This document shows, one piece after another, positions 11,051 through 23,943 of a stretch of DNA of 64,000 bases. The notes below the pieces were generated by a model, which was not told the origin of the DNA, ran no database searches, and was given only the letters and a program-made list of their open reading frames with translations. The stretch covers positions 16,432,501 through 16,496,500 of the forward strand of contig OY987268.1 of NCBI GenBank assembly GCA_963920665.1. Reading direction: 5' to 3'. How positions within the stretch are numbered: the stretch's first letter is position 1; each line of letters begins with the position of its first letter. This stretch comes from Straminergon stramineum (Eukaryota > Streptophyta > Bryopsida > Hypnales > Calliergonaceae). The position numbers and the translations under genes were made by a program.

Positions 11051-11935
11051 CAAGATGAAGAGTATAAGGAATCAAAGACCTTAAACCCAAAACTAAACCG
11101 CTATGAGCAAGTGACAGATGTGTGCGTTTCAAACAAACCCTAAACCAAATGCAAATGTCAAACCATGTTTTTTTTTCTTTAATTCACGAGTCACTCACAA
11201 ATTGAGAAAAAAATGAATTAACTAATATGGAGTTCCATATTCTGTGCATTCACGATCATAGGTATATCCACAGTCATAGGTATATCCAGTCATGGGTACC
11301 TTAGTGGTTTTTTCTACTTCTTTTTTTCCCACTCACAAGCTCACACTAACAGGCTCGCACGCTAGCAACCCTGCCTGTGTATCCACTAGTCCGTCTACCC
11401 ATTTGTCAGTTTGTTTGCTAGTCCGTGTATGCTTTCACAAAAAAAACTTCACTTGCACATTGTCGTGATGTGGGCCATCTACTAGCTAAGAGATAGACAT
11501 CTTTCTATTTCTATTTTGATTCCAAATAGTAAGGTAGTTAGGCTTGTTGGGTGAAAATTGAAGGTTGGTGACTATTTCAGTTGTTAGTAGGAAGATAGGA
11601 TTTCTTTCTTCATTGTTTTTTTTTCCTTTTTCACAAACATCTATTACAGCTAGAAGCCTTATACTTTTCCAGATAGGTAGAAATACATCACAACACCATC
11701 TATGACTTTGTCAATCTATCCACAACTCCGCGACTCCATACACTAGTGTATCCAAGTCCAACCAATTTATGGCTCCACAAATTCTACTCCACCTTTTTTC
11801 TAAGTGATTTTCTAATGTGATATTGTCTTTGAGATTTAGTGTATTTTAGGCTCATTTCCAAAAGCCCTCAATACTATGGAAAGTGAACATTGCAATCACC
11901 TAGGACGAATGGAAGACTTGGCGGATGGGTGAATA
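11051..11935. other. Intergenic DNA, no gene recognised
   Basis: AT-rich, with C-rich words such as CTAGTCCGTCTACCC near 11380 that recur in variant form to 12420 and at about 19220. No open frame of note. Confidence 0.35.
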
Positions 11936-11959
11936 ATTAGGTGAACAAGTAGACGCATA

Positions 11960-12330
11960 ATCTAGAAGGCAAACAAGTAGACACTTGAACACACTCTCAC
12001 TATATATTAGCAATTAATTTTTTTCGTCATTTCCAAATTCAATTTTGGGAATTTTGGAGCTTGTTATATACTATTGGAAAGATATCTTTAGGAACTTTCC
12101 AATGGTATAGTACACTCCCCAAAATTCCAAAATCTCCAATCGGATATGGAAAAAGAGATTCATGACTAGGGCATAGTAGACGAACGCCTAGCTATCCGCA
12201 TGTCCGCCATTCCATCTACTTGTCAAGCGCATGGATGGGCAGACACTTGGGGGGACACTCACTATGCATTACAAGTTAATGTCTTTTGCCATTTTTGACT
12301 TCAATTTTTGAAGTTTTGAGACGTGTGTTG
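11960..12330. repeat. Imperfect palindrome within a partly duplicated segment
   Basis: The arms at about 12034-12080 and 12090-12143 (ATTTTGGGAATTTTGGAGC against CTCCCCAAAATTCCAAAAT, and ACTATTGGAAAG against CTTTCCAATGGT) form a foldback. The left flank (CACTCTCACTATATATTAG) recurs near 12258 as CACTCACTATGCATTACAAG with its following bases. A related half-arm (CCATTGGTATATTATACACC) lies at about 45830-45870. Confidence 0.55.
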
Positions 12331-14552
12331 GCCGTTCTCCAATGCGCTAGTGCATTTGCCATCCACGACCTACACCACTGTCCGCCAATTGTGAGCCCTC
12401 AAGTTGGCACTTGGAATTGAAGGTTTTATTTTGGAGGGGGTTGTGTTAGGTTTTGAGCATATTTAAGTGAAAAAAGACATAAAAAAAGTGCTTGAGTGGT
12501 ATTTGGTAGAAGTCCCTGCCAATATAGTGAGGTGTCTTCCTAGAAGTACAAAGTATCTAAAATACTCCATTCCCCTAATTCTAGTGCTTAATTAAGAGTT
12601 TGAGAGGTTATTTAATTGATTTTGAGAGAATGAAGAATTAGTTTGTTAGTCAATTTTAATGTCTTGTCCATACTAAACTAATCGTGCACAGTGCATGTGT
12701 CAAACTGGCTTAGTCTATTTTAGGTCTAGAGAATCTAGTTAAAGGTCACCATCCATTTCGTGATGAATTTGAATTGATAATTTGTTATTTATATTTAACT
12801 TATAGAATATGGAACCCAAATGCAAATAAGGTGAAGGGAGAGCAATCGAAGCATGAAGAATGGTGTTCCTAGTTTAAAAGCATGCCATGAGCTGACATTG
12901 GAGCCGGTTGTTTCAAGATTTTTTGATACAAGAATGATTTCTTTCTCAAGTAGAAATTAAAAGGGAGTTGCTAATTTTAGCTTCCCAATGAATGGTGCAA
13001 AGTAGAATGTAATGTTGCACTTTGGTTTTTGGAGTTTCATGGAAGCTACCCCAAATATTTCAGATTTTTCTAAAATTTTCACAATGACTTTATGAGAAAT
13101 CAACCGCCTTTAAACATGGTCGTAAATTCCTAGAAATTACCCATGTTGCTGTAAAATCCTACTAAAAATTAGGATAGGTGTGTGTATGCTAATAAAGTGC
13201 CCTATCAAGTTTGAAGTCATTTCGACATTGGCAAGTACCAAAATCAACAATGACATCAAATTTAAAAAGGATTTACAAGTTGGAAGTGGTTTGACTAGCA
13301 TACGAGGAGCTTACAGTGTTCAAATATTACAAATGAGGGTTTTTTTCTTACTCCCACAAACCCTCCAAACAACCCTAGCTAGTTAGTTTCTTTAGAAAAT
13401 ACAAATTCCAATAGTTGGAGTTTTTGACTTTTCTTTGGAATTACTGTTAGTGGTTTTCATGAGCGAGAATGGCTTGGGAATAGGGGATAAAGGGCTTCAT
13501 AAGCTTATTTGGGTCATTAAAATACAATGGCGCAATCGGATTTCAATTTGGAATTGTTCCCTAAAAGATAGAGAGGGTCCAGCAATAGGTTTGACTTTTT
13601 AGAGTAATTAGTGGTAATTCAAAAGTTAATTTTCAAAATATCTTTAGAAAAATTGAAGATTGGATTTCATCAAGATCTCAAACCTTACTTTAAAAAACAA
13701 CATCTTTGATTAAACAAGAATTATTTGGAAATTATCTTGGGGTTATTCGTAAAATATCTGAAGGTTAATTAGGTTAATTTTCAAAATATTTTTGGAAAAA
13801 ATTGTAGACATGATTCTGTCAAGATTTCATTGCTAACTGAAGCTTGTTCTAGTAAATTCTTCGATTAAACAATTATTATTTTGAAAATATTTTAGGGCTA
13901 TTTAGGAAATAATTTTAGATTAATTAGGGTCAATTAGACAAAATATTCACCGGTAAACCAAAGGGAGGAGGCCTTGGATGAGTATTAAAGGCATCCTTCC
14001 CAAGGTTTCTGGTATCCTCACTTTCATTATTCCAAACCTCATTCTTGTTTTCGCTACGAACACAAGCTGTCGGAGTACTCATCTCAGCCAAAATACGACC
14101 AACTTCTTTCCCCTTTCAAGTCTTCTTCCACTTAGGAATCACTCTTTGAAGGACGCCAGGGGCCCTTCAAAGTGACTCATTTTCATTTGCTCAAGTTTGG
14201 AAGGGATAGATCCCCCCCAAAAAAATTGAAATTTGTTTAAGTTTTATGAGACATACTAACAAATTGTGAGTGTTGGCTTGAAAATTCCTAATTTTCAATT
14301 AAACATTTTCATGCATACCTTAGTTAGGAATTAAGTCAAAAATATTGTGGGAATTGCAACAAATAATTTGTTTGGGAAATTTAAGGTGGCAAAGCCCCTT
14401 GACTTTGCCAAGAGTTTTCCAACTAAAAAAATTGCTAAAATTTGTTGTATAACGAAGCATTGGCATGCCATCTTCAAAGTCTTGGTGAATCACTGAATAA
14501 GTGACAACCCCCTTTTTTTTATATTTGGGAATGAACACTTGGCCTTGAGTGT
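12331..14552. other. Intergenic DNA; a weak coding-like stretch near 13975-14175
   Basis: Mostly AT-rich. Around 13975-14175 base composition rises and both strands have open frames. The minus frame reads a hydrophilic peptide (AEMSTPTACVRSENKNEV...) with one stop. I cannot name it; it could be a fossil of a mobile-element gene. Confidence 0.3.
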
Positions 14553-14556
14553 TTAA

Positions 14557-15526
14557 CCCCTAAACACCCTAGGGGACCAAAACTGTCCTCACATAGTTTC
14601 AAGTCCAATTCAAAGTATTGTAACTTTTGCATCCAATGTCCAAATTCAAAAAAACTTCTTGGAACATTTTTGCTCGCCTTTCTAGTTTGTGTGGTCAAAG
14701 TTTCAGATCAATCCAAGATGAAATGATTTTTTAGAAGCCAATCAAAGTTCACAGGTTCTATATGAGTTCACCAAACTGCATTTGATGGCTGCAACTTTGA
14801 GGGCTTGTATCTCCTTCATCTAATGTTTGTTTTCAATAAAATTTGTTGGGTTTTGTTCCCCTTGAAGTCTAGTTACTGTAGTAGAAATTTCATGTCAATC
14901 CAAGATGTTTGGAATGTTTGGGAGCAATTCGAAGTTCAAAATCCCAACATTTTTGGATTACAATGAGCTTTGGCGGCTTGTTTCTTCTTCATACATTGTC
15001 TGTTTCCAATAAATAATTTTTGGAAAAGTTGCGCATACTAGTCTAGTTTGTGTGTCTAAAATTTCATTTCAATCCAAGAAGTTATGAGGATCATAGAAGC
15101 ATTTTAGTAGAAGGAGGTTCAGGTTTTGATGTGATTTTGCAACTTTTCTTGCTATTTTTTGACATTTCAAAGCCATTTTGCAGACACAACGAGTCAATTG
15201 AATGATATTTTTTTCACTAATGTGTTTGTACAATGGTTTTAAATCACTTTATAGTTTAAAGTTTTTTCATTTGAGTAGGTTTAGAAATCGAATTTCACCT
15301 CCAAATGTGTTACTAAGAAAATTTCAGCATCCTTTTTCAACACTAAAACATTATAATCTTGCAATCTACGTGGCCAAATGACTCCAAATTGGATTCATGT
15401 TATCTACAACATGTACACTACAAGATTGTATGGTTGAGATTTCTATACCTAAGTGGCATTTTGATCTATAACACTTCAAAAGCAATGATGTCTTTAGACC
15501 CTCCAAAACCTTGGGGCTTTTAGGGG
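14557..15526. mobile_element. TTAA-flanked non-autonomous element E1, 970 bp
   Basis: TTAA at 14553-14556 and 15527-15530 flanks ends that read CCCCTAAACACCCTAGGGG (left) and, reverse-complemented, CCCCTAAAAGCCCCAAGG (right). The interior holds no transposase frame. Long stretches match, in inverted orientation, the right two thirds of the element ending at 53882. TTAA duplication plus ends starting CCC fits the piggyBac superfamily; that class call is inference. Confidence 0.75.
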
Positions 15527-15530
15527 TTAA

Positions 15531-16100
15531 GGGACAAGTGTTTTCTTTCAAAATCCCATTTTGTTTTACTTCTACATGTACAAGAGGGCTTATGACCTTG
15601 CTTTCAATTTGTTATCTTTATTTCCATATTTTGAGTTGCTTGAGAGAAAATACCCAGAAAATCCAAAAGTACTACAGTTAGAGTTATCATTGTGACTAGT
15701 TAGTTAGAGAAAAGATTTGTTAGAGAGAAATTACCAAAAAAATTCCCAAAATACGTTAGGGTGAGAAAGTTAAATTTTGAAATTGCTTTAGGAAGTTCCC
15801 CCAAACCCCAAAAATCCTCACAAAGGTCTGACTCAAGAAGTGTGAAATCTGAGAGTAAGTTATTGCTGTGATCTGATTGATCTGATGCTAATGTCACCAT
15901 GTCCGGAGGCCATCCAACAACCAATTGCAGTGATTTGACTTGCATTGTTTGACTTGAATCTAATTTGATTGATTAGACATATACTAGCAACCCAACAACC
16001 AGACTTTGGAAAAACAATTGAGGTGAAGTTGGAGTATGATAGGTTGCTCTAATTCCGCCCCCTTCGAAAAACTGTACCTAGCCAGGGTTTGAAATGGACA
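15531..16100. other. Spacer between two TTAA elements
   Basis: AT-rich DNA between E1 and the element starting at 16105. A minus-strand open frame (15700-15945) has no recognised motif. Confidence 0.35.
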
Positions 16101-16104
16101 TTAA

Positions 16105-16838
16105 CCCTAGAAGGACGGGCCCATGACCACTGATTTCAAGCCTCCCTACCCATCACTTTGTTTGCTGCCATTTTGCAACTAGATAGGAATGAAATTTTTT
16201 TTTAATTTTTTTTTTCAGAGATGAAGTCATATGTACACTACAAGTCATAAAAATTTCAAATTTGTTTGGAAAAAATTGAAATTACTGTGAATTGTTTAAG
16301 AAAAAAATGAAGAAAATTCATATCAAATACAAAATATACTCAGAAAATCTGAAATTTTCAACATAGATGTGTATTACAGTGAAAAACATCTTGGTATAAA
16401 CCAAGGTTACCGTGTCACTCTAAAATTAGAAAATCAACAAACCATGGTTATAGGCCCCAAAGTTCAGATTGCTACAAAGCATGGAAATTTATGAATTTTT
16501 CAAAATTTCCAATTGGAGTAGAAACTGAACTTGATAAGCTGCATTTCATTAGTTGAACTTAAATACAAAAAATGTCATTTTTATGGCTGAAATTCACATC
16601 AAGAGAAAATAGCAAGAAATGGTCAAAATACACTACAAGGGTGACCTGTTTTTTAAGCATCTTCTTCTTTAGAAATATCAAGAATACCATAACGAGGGAC
16701 TTTGCGATACTATTCACTGAAAATGTACTCAAGTACCCTCCAAATAAAAAAATTGGATGAAAGAACATTTTTTTCCATCCTATAGTCTCAAGTGAAGTCA
16801 TCCATCCAACACTTATTGTCCATAGCGTCCTTCTAGGG
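16105..16838. mobile_element. TTAA-flanked non-autonomous element, 734 bp
   Basis: TTAA at 16101-16104 and 16839-16842. The inverted termini CCCTAGAAGGACG are a perfect 13 bp match at both ends. The interior is AT-rich with frames but no transposase motif. The ends differ from E1 after the first four bases, so this is a separate subfamily. Confidence 0.75.
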
Positions 16839-16842
16839 TTAA

Positions 16843-19800
16843 CAAGTTGTAAAATGGATATGTGTAAAGCATTGAATGTTTTGTCAATGATGTCAGAGTG
16901 GTTTAACATTTGTCAAATGTTCCTTTATACTTTGTTAGTGGATTGAATAAGAGCCAAGGTGGGTCCATTTCTGAAATGTGTACCTGTATTCAAAAAAACT
17001 TTTCCCCCACAACTTTGAATGCTAATATTTTTCAATCTATACTATCAAACTTGATAAAAAAAAATTATCACATGATCTCATACAAGTGTAGTACAAGATC
17101 CTATGGTTGGATTTTTTAATTTGAATTCTTTTTTCTTTCTTGAAGGAATGCAACATAAATGGCAATTTCGAGTGATTTTTGTCAAAAAAATAGGCCTTGG
17201 CCTTTTAGGAATTTAGTTTAATAAAGTTCGCATTTTGGAACCCTGTCTAGTACTTTCTACATGCTGCAGTTCTTGTTTTTAGTGAAGCCATATCTTTTTT
17301 CAGACTATGCATGTGTGGGTTTTGTAAGGCCTACGATCAAGAAATAGAGACGAATGGCAGAATTCTTTAAAAATTCGTAAGTAATTCAAAAATGCTCCGA
17401 AAAATATGAAACCACTTGGGTTAGATTCCACATCAATTTTTCTTCAAGTGAAAAATAAGGCAAAATAATTTCGTGCATCTAAGAACCATTGAAAAGGTGG
17501 ACCAGCCCTTAAATGCATGGTTTAAGAGCAGACTACCTTAGGAGACCAAGAAGCATTGGAAGAAGTGGAACTGCTGAAGAAGCAAAGAGGTGAGATATTT
17601 TAAAGAATCTTTGTAATTAATTAGTATTTGACCCTATAATTTGATTTCATTCTTTCTACTATTCATTGAGTTGTTGTTTAGCTATGAATGAAGATTCTTT
17701 AGGAATTAGTGGGTTGGATGTTTGTTGAAGTTTTGTTTTATTAGGCCTAATAAGCGAAATAGATAAAAAAAAAAGCAACAAATATCTTGAGAATAATAGG
17801 GAAAATTAAGAAACAATTAGGGAAGGATAAATATTTTTAAATATTTGATTTGATTTAGGATTATTACAAGTTTGGAGGTATTAAAAATAATTCCAAAAAT
17901 CATAGGAATTATCTAAAATACTTCTAAAATTTAACAATCTTTTACACAATTTAGTGTGGGACTTAAACAAGCAAGAAAATAAATCAACAAAAGAGTTTTA
18001 AATTGGAACTTCGCCATGGGTTAGACAAACATGCAAGGAGCGGGATACTTCAAAACCATACATCTTGTGATATGCAACGATGGCACAATAACATCTTTTG
18101 AGGGCGAGGTACATTAATTTCACATTTTTCCTTTTGATTTCTTTTGATTTCCATAGATTAGAGTTTCAATATTAAAAGTTAGTCCTTAGTTGAGGGTGTT
18201 AGAATTAAAACTAAGATCTAGAATCTTGTAGGTAGTTCTTCGGGGCTTCCAATAATATCCTACAATTCAAAAAACAAGAAAATTATAAGCAGATAAACTT
18301 TGTGTGTTAATTTAGATGAAAAGACCATAAATTCATCCAAAAGAATTCAAGAGGGAATCTCAAAATCTAGAAATAATTTAGAGTTTTTAGATGAAATCGA
18401 AATTTCATTTGCCCAATTAACCCAAAAGTAATTAGTGGATGAAATTCTAAATTGCCAATTTAAAAGGAAATTTCATCCATCAATAACTTTTTGCATAGGA
18501 AATTAGCATTTTAGTACTTTACCTTGTTGGAAAGGCAAATTCTTGATTTTTCATTTAAAACTATAAAAACCCTAAAAATAGTAATTTTAGTGTAAAAAGT
18601 CTAAATTAGGATAAATTAAAAGATAATTAAAAAGAATCATTTGAACGTCACCACAGAATATTTTAATTCTAGAATCTTTTAAAATATCTTTCAAAGATTC
18701 CAAAACTATTCTCCACTTAGAATTTAATCCATTCTTTAAGAAAATTTGCTCTGGATGAAGTTTTTCATTCTTAGTTAAATCTAGGAAATAATGAAGAATT
18801 CTCAATTACACATAATTAGAGGATTAGATCCAAAATTTGAGTTAGTTTTAGATTAATTAGCTATTGGAATTTAATAAATGAAACTTTCTAGGCTAGTTAG
18901 GATTTTAAATTCATCTTTTAGTATCTTTTACTAGGGAAACCCAATCTTTACCTACTTTACCATTTTAGAAAGATAAAAAATCTTTAGAGGTTGAATTAGG
19001 TTAAATTTTGATAAGTCAATTGTTAGTCCAAAAGATTTAGAATCCTAACCCTTAACGTATTTAAGTAATTTTCAACTACTTTTCAGAACAATAGAATTAA
19101 GTGTCCTTTGTTTGGGAGGTAATTTTTTTAATCACCCATAAGATTTATTAACGAATTGCCATTAAAACCCGTGAGGTTAGATTTGACTCAAAAGGTGGAC
19201 TTAAAATTGCTCACACCAATCTGTCTACTTGCCCACCACCCCATCCGCCTCCTCTACTAAACTATTGCATCTTAAAAAACATTGATCCGCTTCCAAAGAC
19301 TACTATTCAATGCTACAAGGATCCAATGTAGCATTAGTTAATGTATGAAAGGGTAATTCAAGTGATTCCACTACACATTTAAACTTGCATTCTAAAAGCT
19401 AAATCCTAAACCCTATATCCTAAACCCTAAACTTTGTAGCCCAAAATCCTATACTTTGAACCTTACATCAATTACCTTAAACATTGGTGCAATGTGCGGA
19501 ATATGTTTGAACTTCAATCTCCTTTGAATGTGATTGTCAAAATGTACTACATAAGTAGACCTCATGGACTTCTTCATTTATGTTTCGAATGTTTTTAGTT
19601 TTTAGGGTGTACAACATCAATTATTATGTGCTACTACATAAATGTGAAGTATTTAATTATAAGTTGAAGTGTTTATTTAAGTTTTATTGTAAAATGCATT
19701 CATAGTTCAAAACACCAAGGTATGCATAGTACAAGCAATTGCATAATTTTATGTATTTTATTATTGAATGCTATTAAAAATGCTTTAAGAACTTTATTGT

Positions 19801-22800
19801 AATTGAATGTACTTTAATGTAGCTCAAATTTCAACATATATTATTGTCATCACACCTAATAGTGGCATCTAAAAAAATTTTATATTTTAAAATCTTCCAT
19901 AATGTCATGATGTCATACATGTATACGTACTAATAAATGGGGCAAGTATGTCTACTATGTTATACTCCAATATGATAACGTGTAGCATACAAAAACAAAA
20001 CAATATGTTTTGTAGACAAAAAATATATTTAAACTCACAAAATTATAATAGAATCTTTCTTAAATGCTAAGACATTTCTAAATTAAATTCTCCTAGTGAA
20101 AGTTATACATAGATGAAATTTAACCGCTAATTGGTTCCTCAAACTTCATCCATGGTTGTAATGTAGATTTTGCTTACTCGACAAAACCCAAGGAAATATA
20201 GTATAGGGGGATAATTCCTAAGGAAAGGTCAATAAGTCTAACATTTGCGTGACTAAGGTCACTTGTTTTCGTATTTTGAATATTTATCTATTTTGTTTTA
20301 CGGTTTGTTTTAGAGTTTTAACAAAGAAACCTACACTCATAGTCAAATAGTCTCAGTCCATCCCATATGCTATTTATAATATACTCCATGTATGCAGTCT
20401 CAGTCCTATATAGTATGCTTTTGGCTCGTTGCAAATCCTCTGGTCAATTCCTCAGGTTTGATCAATTTGTCTTGACAATGCATGCACTAACAATGTAATC
20501 AAATGCACCAAGGTATATATTTGAAATACAATAAACTTTTAGGGAAATTATTCATTACTTTAATTCCTCTTTATTTTCCCTCTTCTAATCCGTACTATAT
20601 TATTAGCCTAATTGCTAATTTAATATGCAAATATCAAATCTGTATTTTCTATCCATTTGCTTAGTATGCAAAGCATGAAAAGTTTAGAATTTCATTCCTC
20701 GTTTAGTCGATTTATTCTTCACATCAGCCCCATAGCTTTAGCTTTTCCAATTCATTTGTCTTTTGCTTTTTCCAAACTTTAGTTAAATCAATTTGTCAAG
20801 ACCATAGACAGTTACCACATGACTACTAGTCCCAACACCTATGACCGTGCACTCTATGGCTCATGGCTATGATCAATTTGTCTTTCAATACTGGCTACTT
20901 ACTTATCCACTTGACACAACTAAGGATACCAGTATTATAACTCAGTCAATTAGCTTCAAAACTCACCAACTCATGTTTTAATTTATCAATGACTATTTAC
21001 TAGAATGAATTCAATGGCTTATAGACAATTTGATCTTGCATTGAATCCTCCCATTTTGAGAGTTGATTTTCATGTTTCATTACTCAGGTTAATTTGCTTT
21101 AACTCCAAACCGAGAGACTATCAAACTTCACTATTTCATCTCTTATGACTATTTGATATTGAGAAATCAACTCAAGTTATAACCAACTTTTAAAGTCCAG
21201 TCTAATCGTCCCATTGTACATGTAGCTCTACCCGAGTCTACACATTATCCAATTAATTTGACCAACACAATTTTCTACACATATTGAGCTAATCAGCTAA
21301 TTGCCCTCACATAAACAACTTAACGCAAACAAATTGACAAACAAATGTTACACACATCCCAATTATATACAAGTAATTTATCAACTGGTCTCCACATTCA
21401 CTACAACTAGACCACATCAAATATTCAATTTCCACACACACAACACATACACATAATTTGTTAGTGCAATTAGTCCATAACACAATTATAAGAATTCATC
21501 AATTTCACCAAGTAATTAGATTTGCAATTTCTTACACACGACTTACAATTTTAATTTGGCTACTTGCCAATTTAACAATCGATTAATCCATTTGATCAAT
21601 TAGATACTGGAATCACCAGTCAAGTTGATTCATAGACTTAAACTGAATTTTGCAATTCACAATGGATACCCGTCCAATTACCACATGCATATACTAAATC
21701 AATTAATTAGACTCGTCTCCAATCATACACAACTAGCAATTCGACTTGAATCTACAATTCACAATTAGTCTTATTTAAATTATTCGATGAACAATTAGCG
21801 CACAGTTATTTACTTAATACTTAATCAACTTACCCAGCCAACTCAACTGGAATGAATTGATCAATCTGCAATTTTCACACGCACAATAGTACAAGCAACT
21901 TGACTCACAATTGTAATTCGACTAGACTTACACAAACAAATGCTCACAACAGAAGCTCAATTTGTCTTGATACGCCAAGCTCAGTACCCGTGAAAATGAA
22001 TCTACTAGAGAAATTGACACACATACAATTTAGAAGAAATATACAATTTATATTAGTAGTAATGGTGACAAATTGTTTTAGCAACTAAAACTTGAGTATT
22101 TGATTCTACATACAAAAGTAAGAGTGAAGTATGAGCTATTCGTCATTTAGACATATAGTCTTCAAAAAGTCAAAAAGAAGGATTGCATCTCTTCACTTGA
22201 AAATGTGCATCAAGCTATTGGACTACTTCAAATCCTAGCCTATTAGACCTGTTCAAATCTTTCTATGTGCCTATTAGCTTTTCATATGAAATATTGGTCT
22301 AATTATCATCCTCTAAGGGAAATTAGACTAAATCTACACATTGTTCTCACTGGCAAGGCTAAAATAGACAAAATTTGAAAAATTAAAGCAACTACAATGG
22401 TTTTCTCCTAACCTATAATTCAAAACTCACTTTTGATTTCAATACTAGCTTTTGGTTTCCCTACTCTCTAAATTTCTATTCTTGTTTGACTTGGATGATT
22501 TTAACTAATTTTCATCCAATTTGACTTCTAAACTTCATAAATCTTTTTTGTTTTCACTATGATCTCTACTTATCTTATATTTGTAGAAACCTCTAAATTT
22601 CTACTAGAGGATTCTAAACTCAAATTCGACCTAAATGATAGTTCTAAGGGTCTGACTTGGCTCTAGGCCTCGGTCCAATTGAAAACTATACTAATTTGGA
22701 CAATTATAGTGAAAAGGAGTGTTTTAGGAATGTACCTCAGATTGGGCCTCGTCGATTAGGTTGTCAAAGACACCTTCAAACTCCTCCTCTTGTGCCATCA

Positions 22801-23009
22801 TATTTCTCCAAATTGAAGTTTTGATCACAGTTATTTTTTTGTATAAGTTTTGATTTTTATTATAAGTGCTTGAATATCCAACCTCTAACTAGTTCTAGTT
22901 CTTTCTAAACTTCTTCTTCCAACTTCTCTTCTTTACCTTTTTCCACTAAGACAATTTTTATCAACCCAAATCCTACCAAATCTATTTTACAAATATTTAC
23001 TAATTGGTT
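16843..23009. other. Gene desert of about 6 kb
   Basis: Very AT-rich. It holds a dispersed repeat copy at 17357-17475 and degenerate telomere-like words (CCTAAACCCTA) at 19401-19432. From about 20.3 to 22.1 kb it is monotonous CA/TT-rich sequence full of CAATTTG/CAATTAG words, suggesting an old simple-sequence or satellite expansion. No gene or RNA gene is seen. Confidence 0.4.
17357..17475 (+). repeat. Dispersed repeat, copy 2 (copy 1 at 760-863)
   Basis: Shares AAAAATATGAAACCACTTGG and flanking similarity with 760-863. Confidence 0.5.
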
Positions 23010-23013
23010 TTAA

Positions 23014-23939
23014 CCCCTAAAGGTTTTTGACTATGTTTTCACCAAAAATGCTCCCAAACTACCATTTCTAGTACAAGAACCAAATTTTAGAAAAAAACCC
23101 ATTTTGGGACACATGTAACCGTAGGATCTTGTAGTAAGCTGGTTTGAGAACATGTGGAAAAAATTTCATAAATTTCCACCTTGTAGATTGCAAGATATTA
23201 GCATTTGAATTGACATAAATCCTTTTTTTGTCCCTATGAAAAATCTGGCAGCTGCTCTTCACAAGGTCATATTTGTCTGAAAAAATATCCAAAATGGATG
23301 TGTCACTTTTAATTCATTCTTCAAGTCAAATTAGCTATATGCTTGAAAAAATTCAGATCATTTGGAATCATACAACATATAGGAAAAAAATAGTAAGTAG
23401 AAAGAAGTAGATAATGATTGAAAATACTCAATTGTTAAGAATTTTATTATGGATTTGAAAAATGCCAATCCCAATGGTTGTAATGTTGTAATAAAAAATC
23501 TACATTTTATGATTTTATTTTTTTCAAAAAATATCGAAAATTGAGTAAAATGAAAGACTTCAAAGTTTATTTTAGAATAGAGGATCCATAACTACCCGCA
23601 AACTAAAACTCCTCATAACTTTCACCTCATTGATCAAAATGGAATGATTCAAAGCTTTCCGCATATATAGAAATCTAGAAAATCAATTTCAAATTTCAAA
23701 TTTTGGAAAAAGTGATTTTTTCTTATTTGCCCGAGCTACCCGAGTTGGGAAAGAAACTACAAATCATACAATAACTTTTTAACCATGTAGTCAAAAGTTA
23801 TGAAAATTGTTGGGCCTTAAAGCTACTCCTTGACCACATGTTTTGTCAAAATTTCAAAGAAAAAAATGGAAAATTCCGCTTGTAGTGAGCTGCCCAAAAT
23901 ATATATAATGCCCAAAAACCATGTTTGGGACTTTAGGGG
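23014..23939. mobile_element. TTAA-flanked non-autonomous element E2, 926 bp
   Basis: TTAA at 23010-23013 and 23940-23943. The ends are CCCCTAAAGGTTTTTGAC and, reverse-complemented, CCCCTAAAGTCCCAAACA. The interior resembles E1 in style (CTTGTAGATTGCAAGATATT and GATCTTGTAGTAAGC words) but is diverged, and it lacks a transposase. Confidence 0.75.
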
Positions 23940-23943
23940 TTAA

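Noticed and set aside
10555..11132. Minus-strand 127- and 71-codon frames
   Set aside because: They repeat with the 150-bp tandem unit and have no motif.
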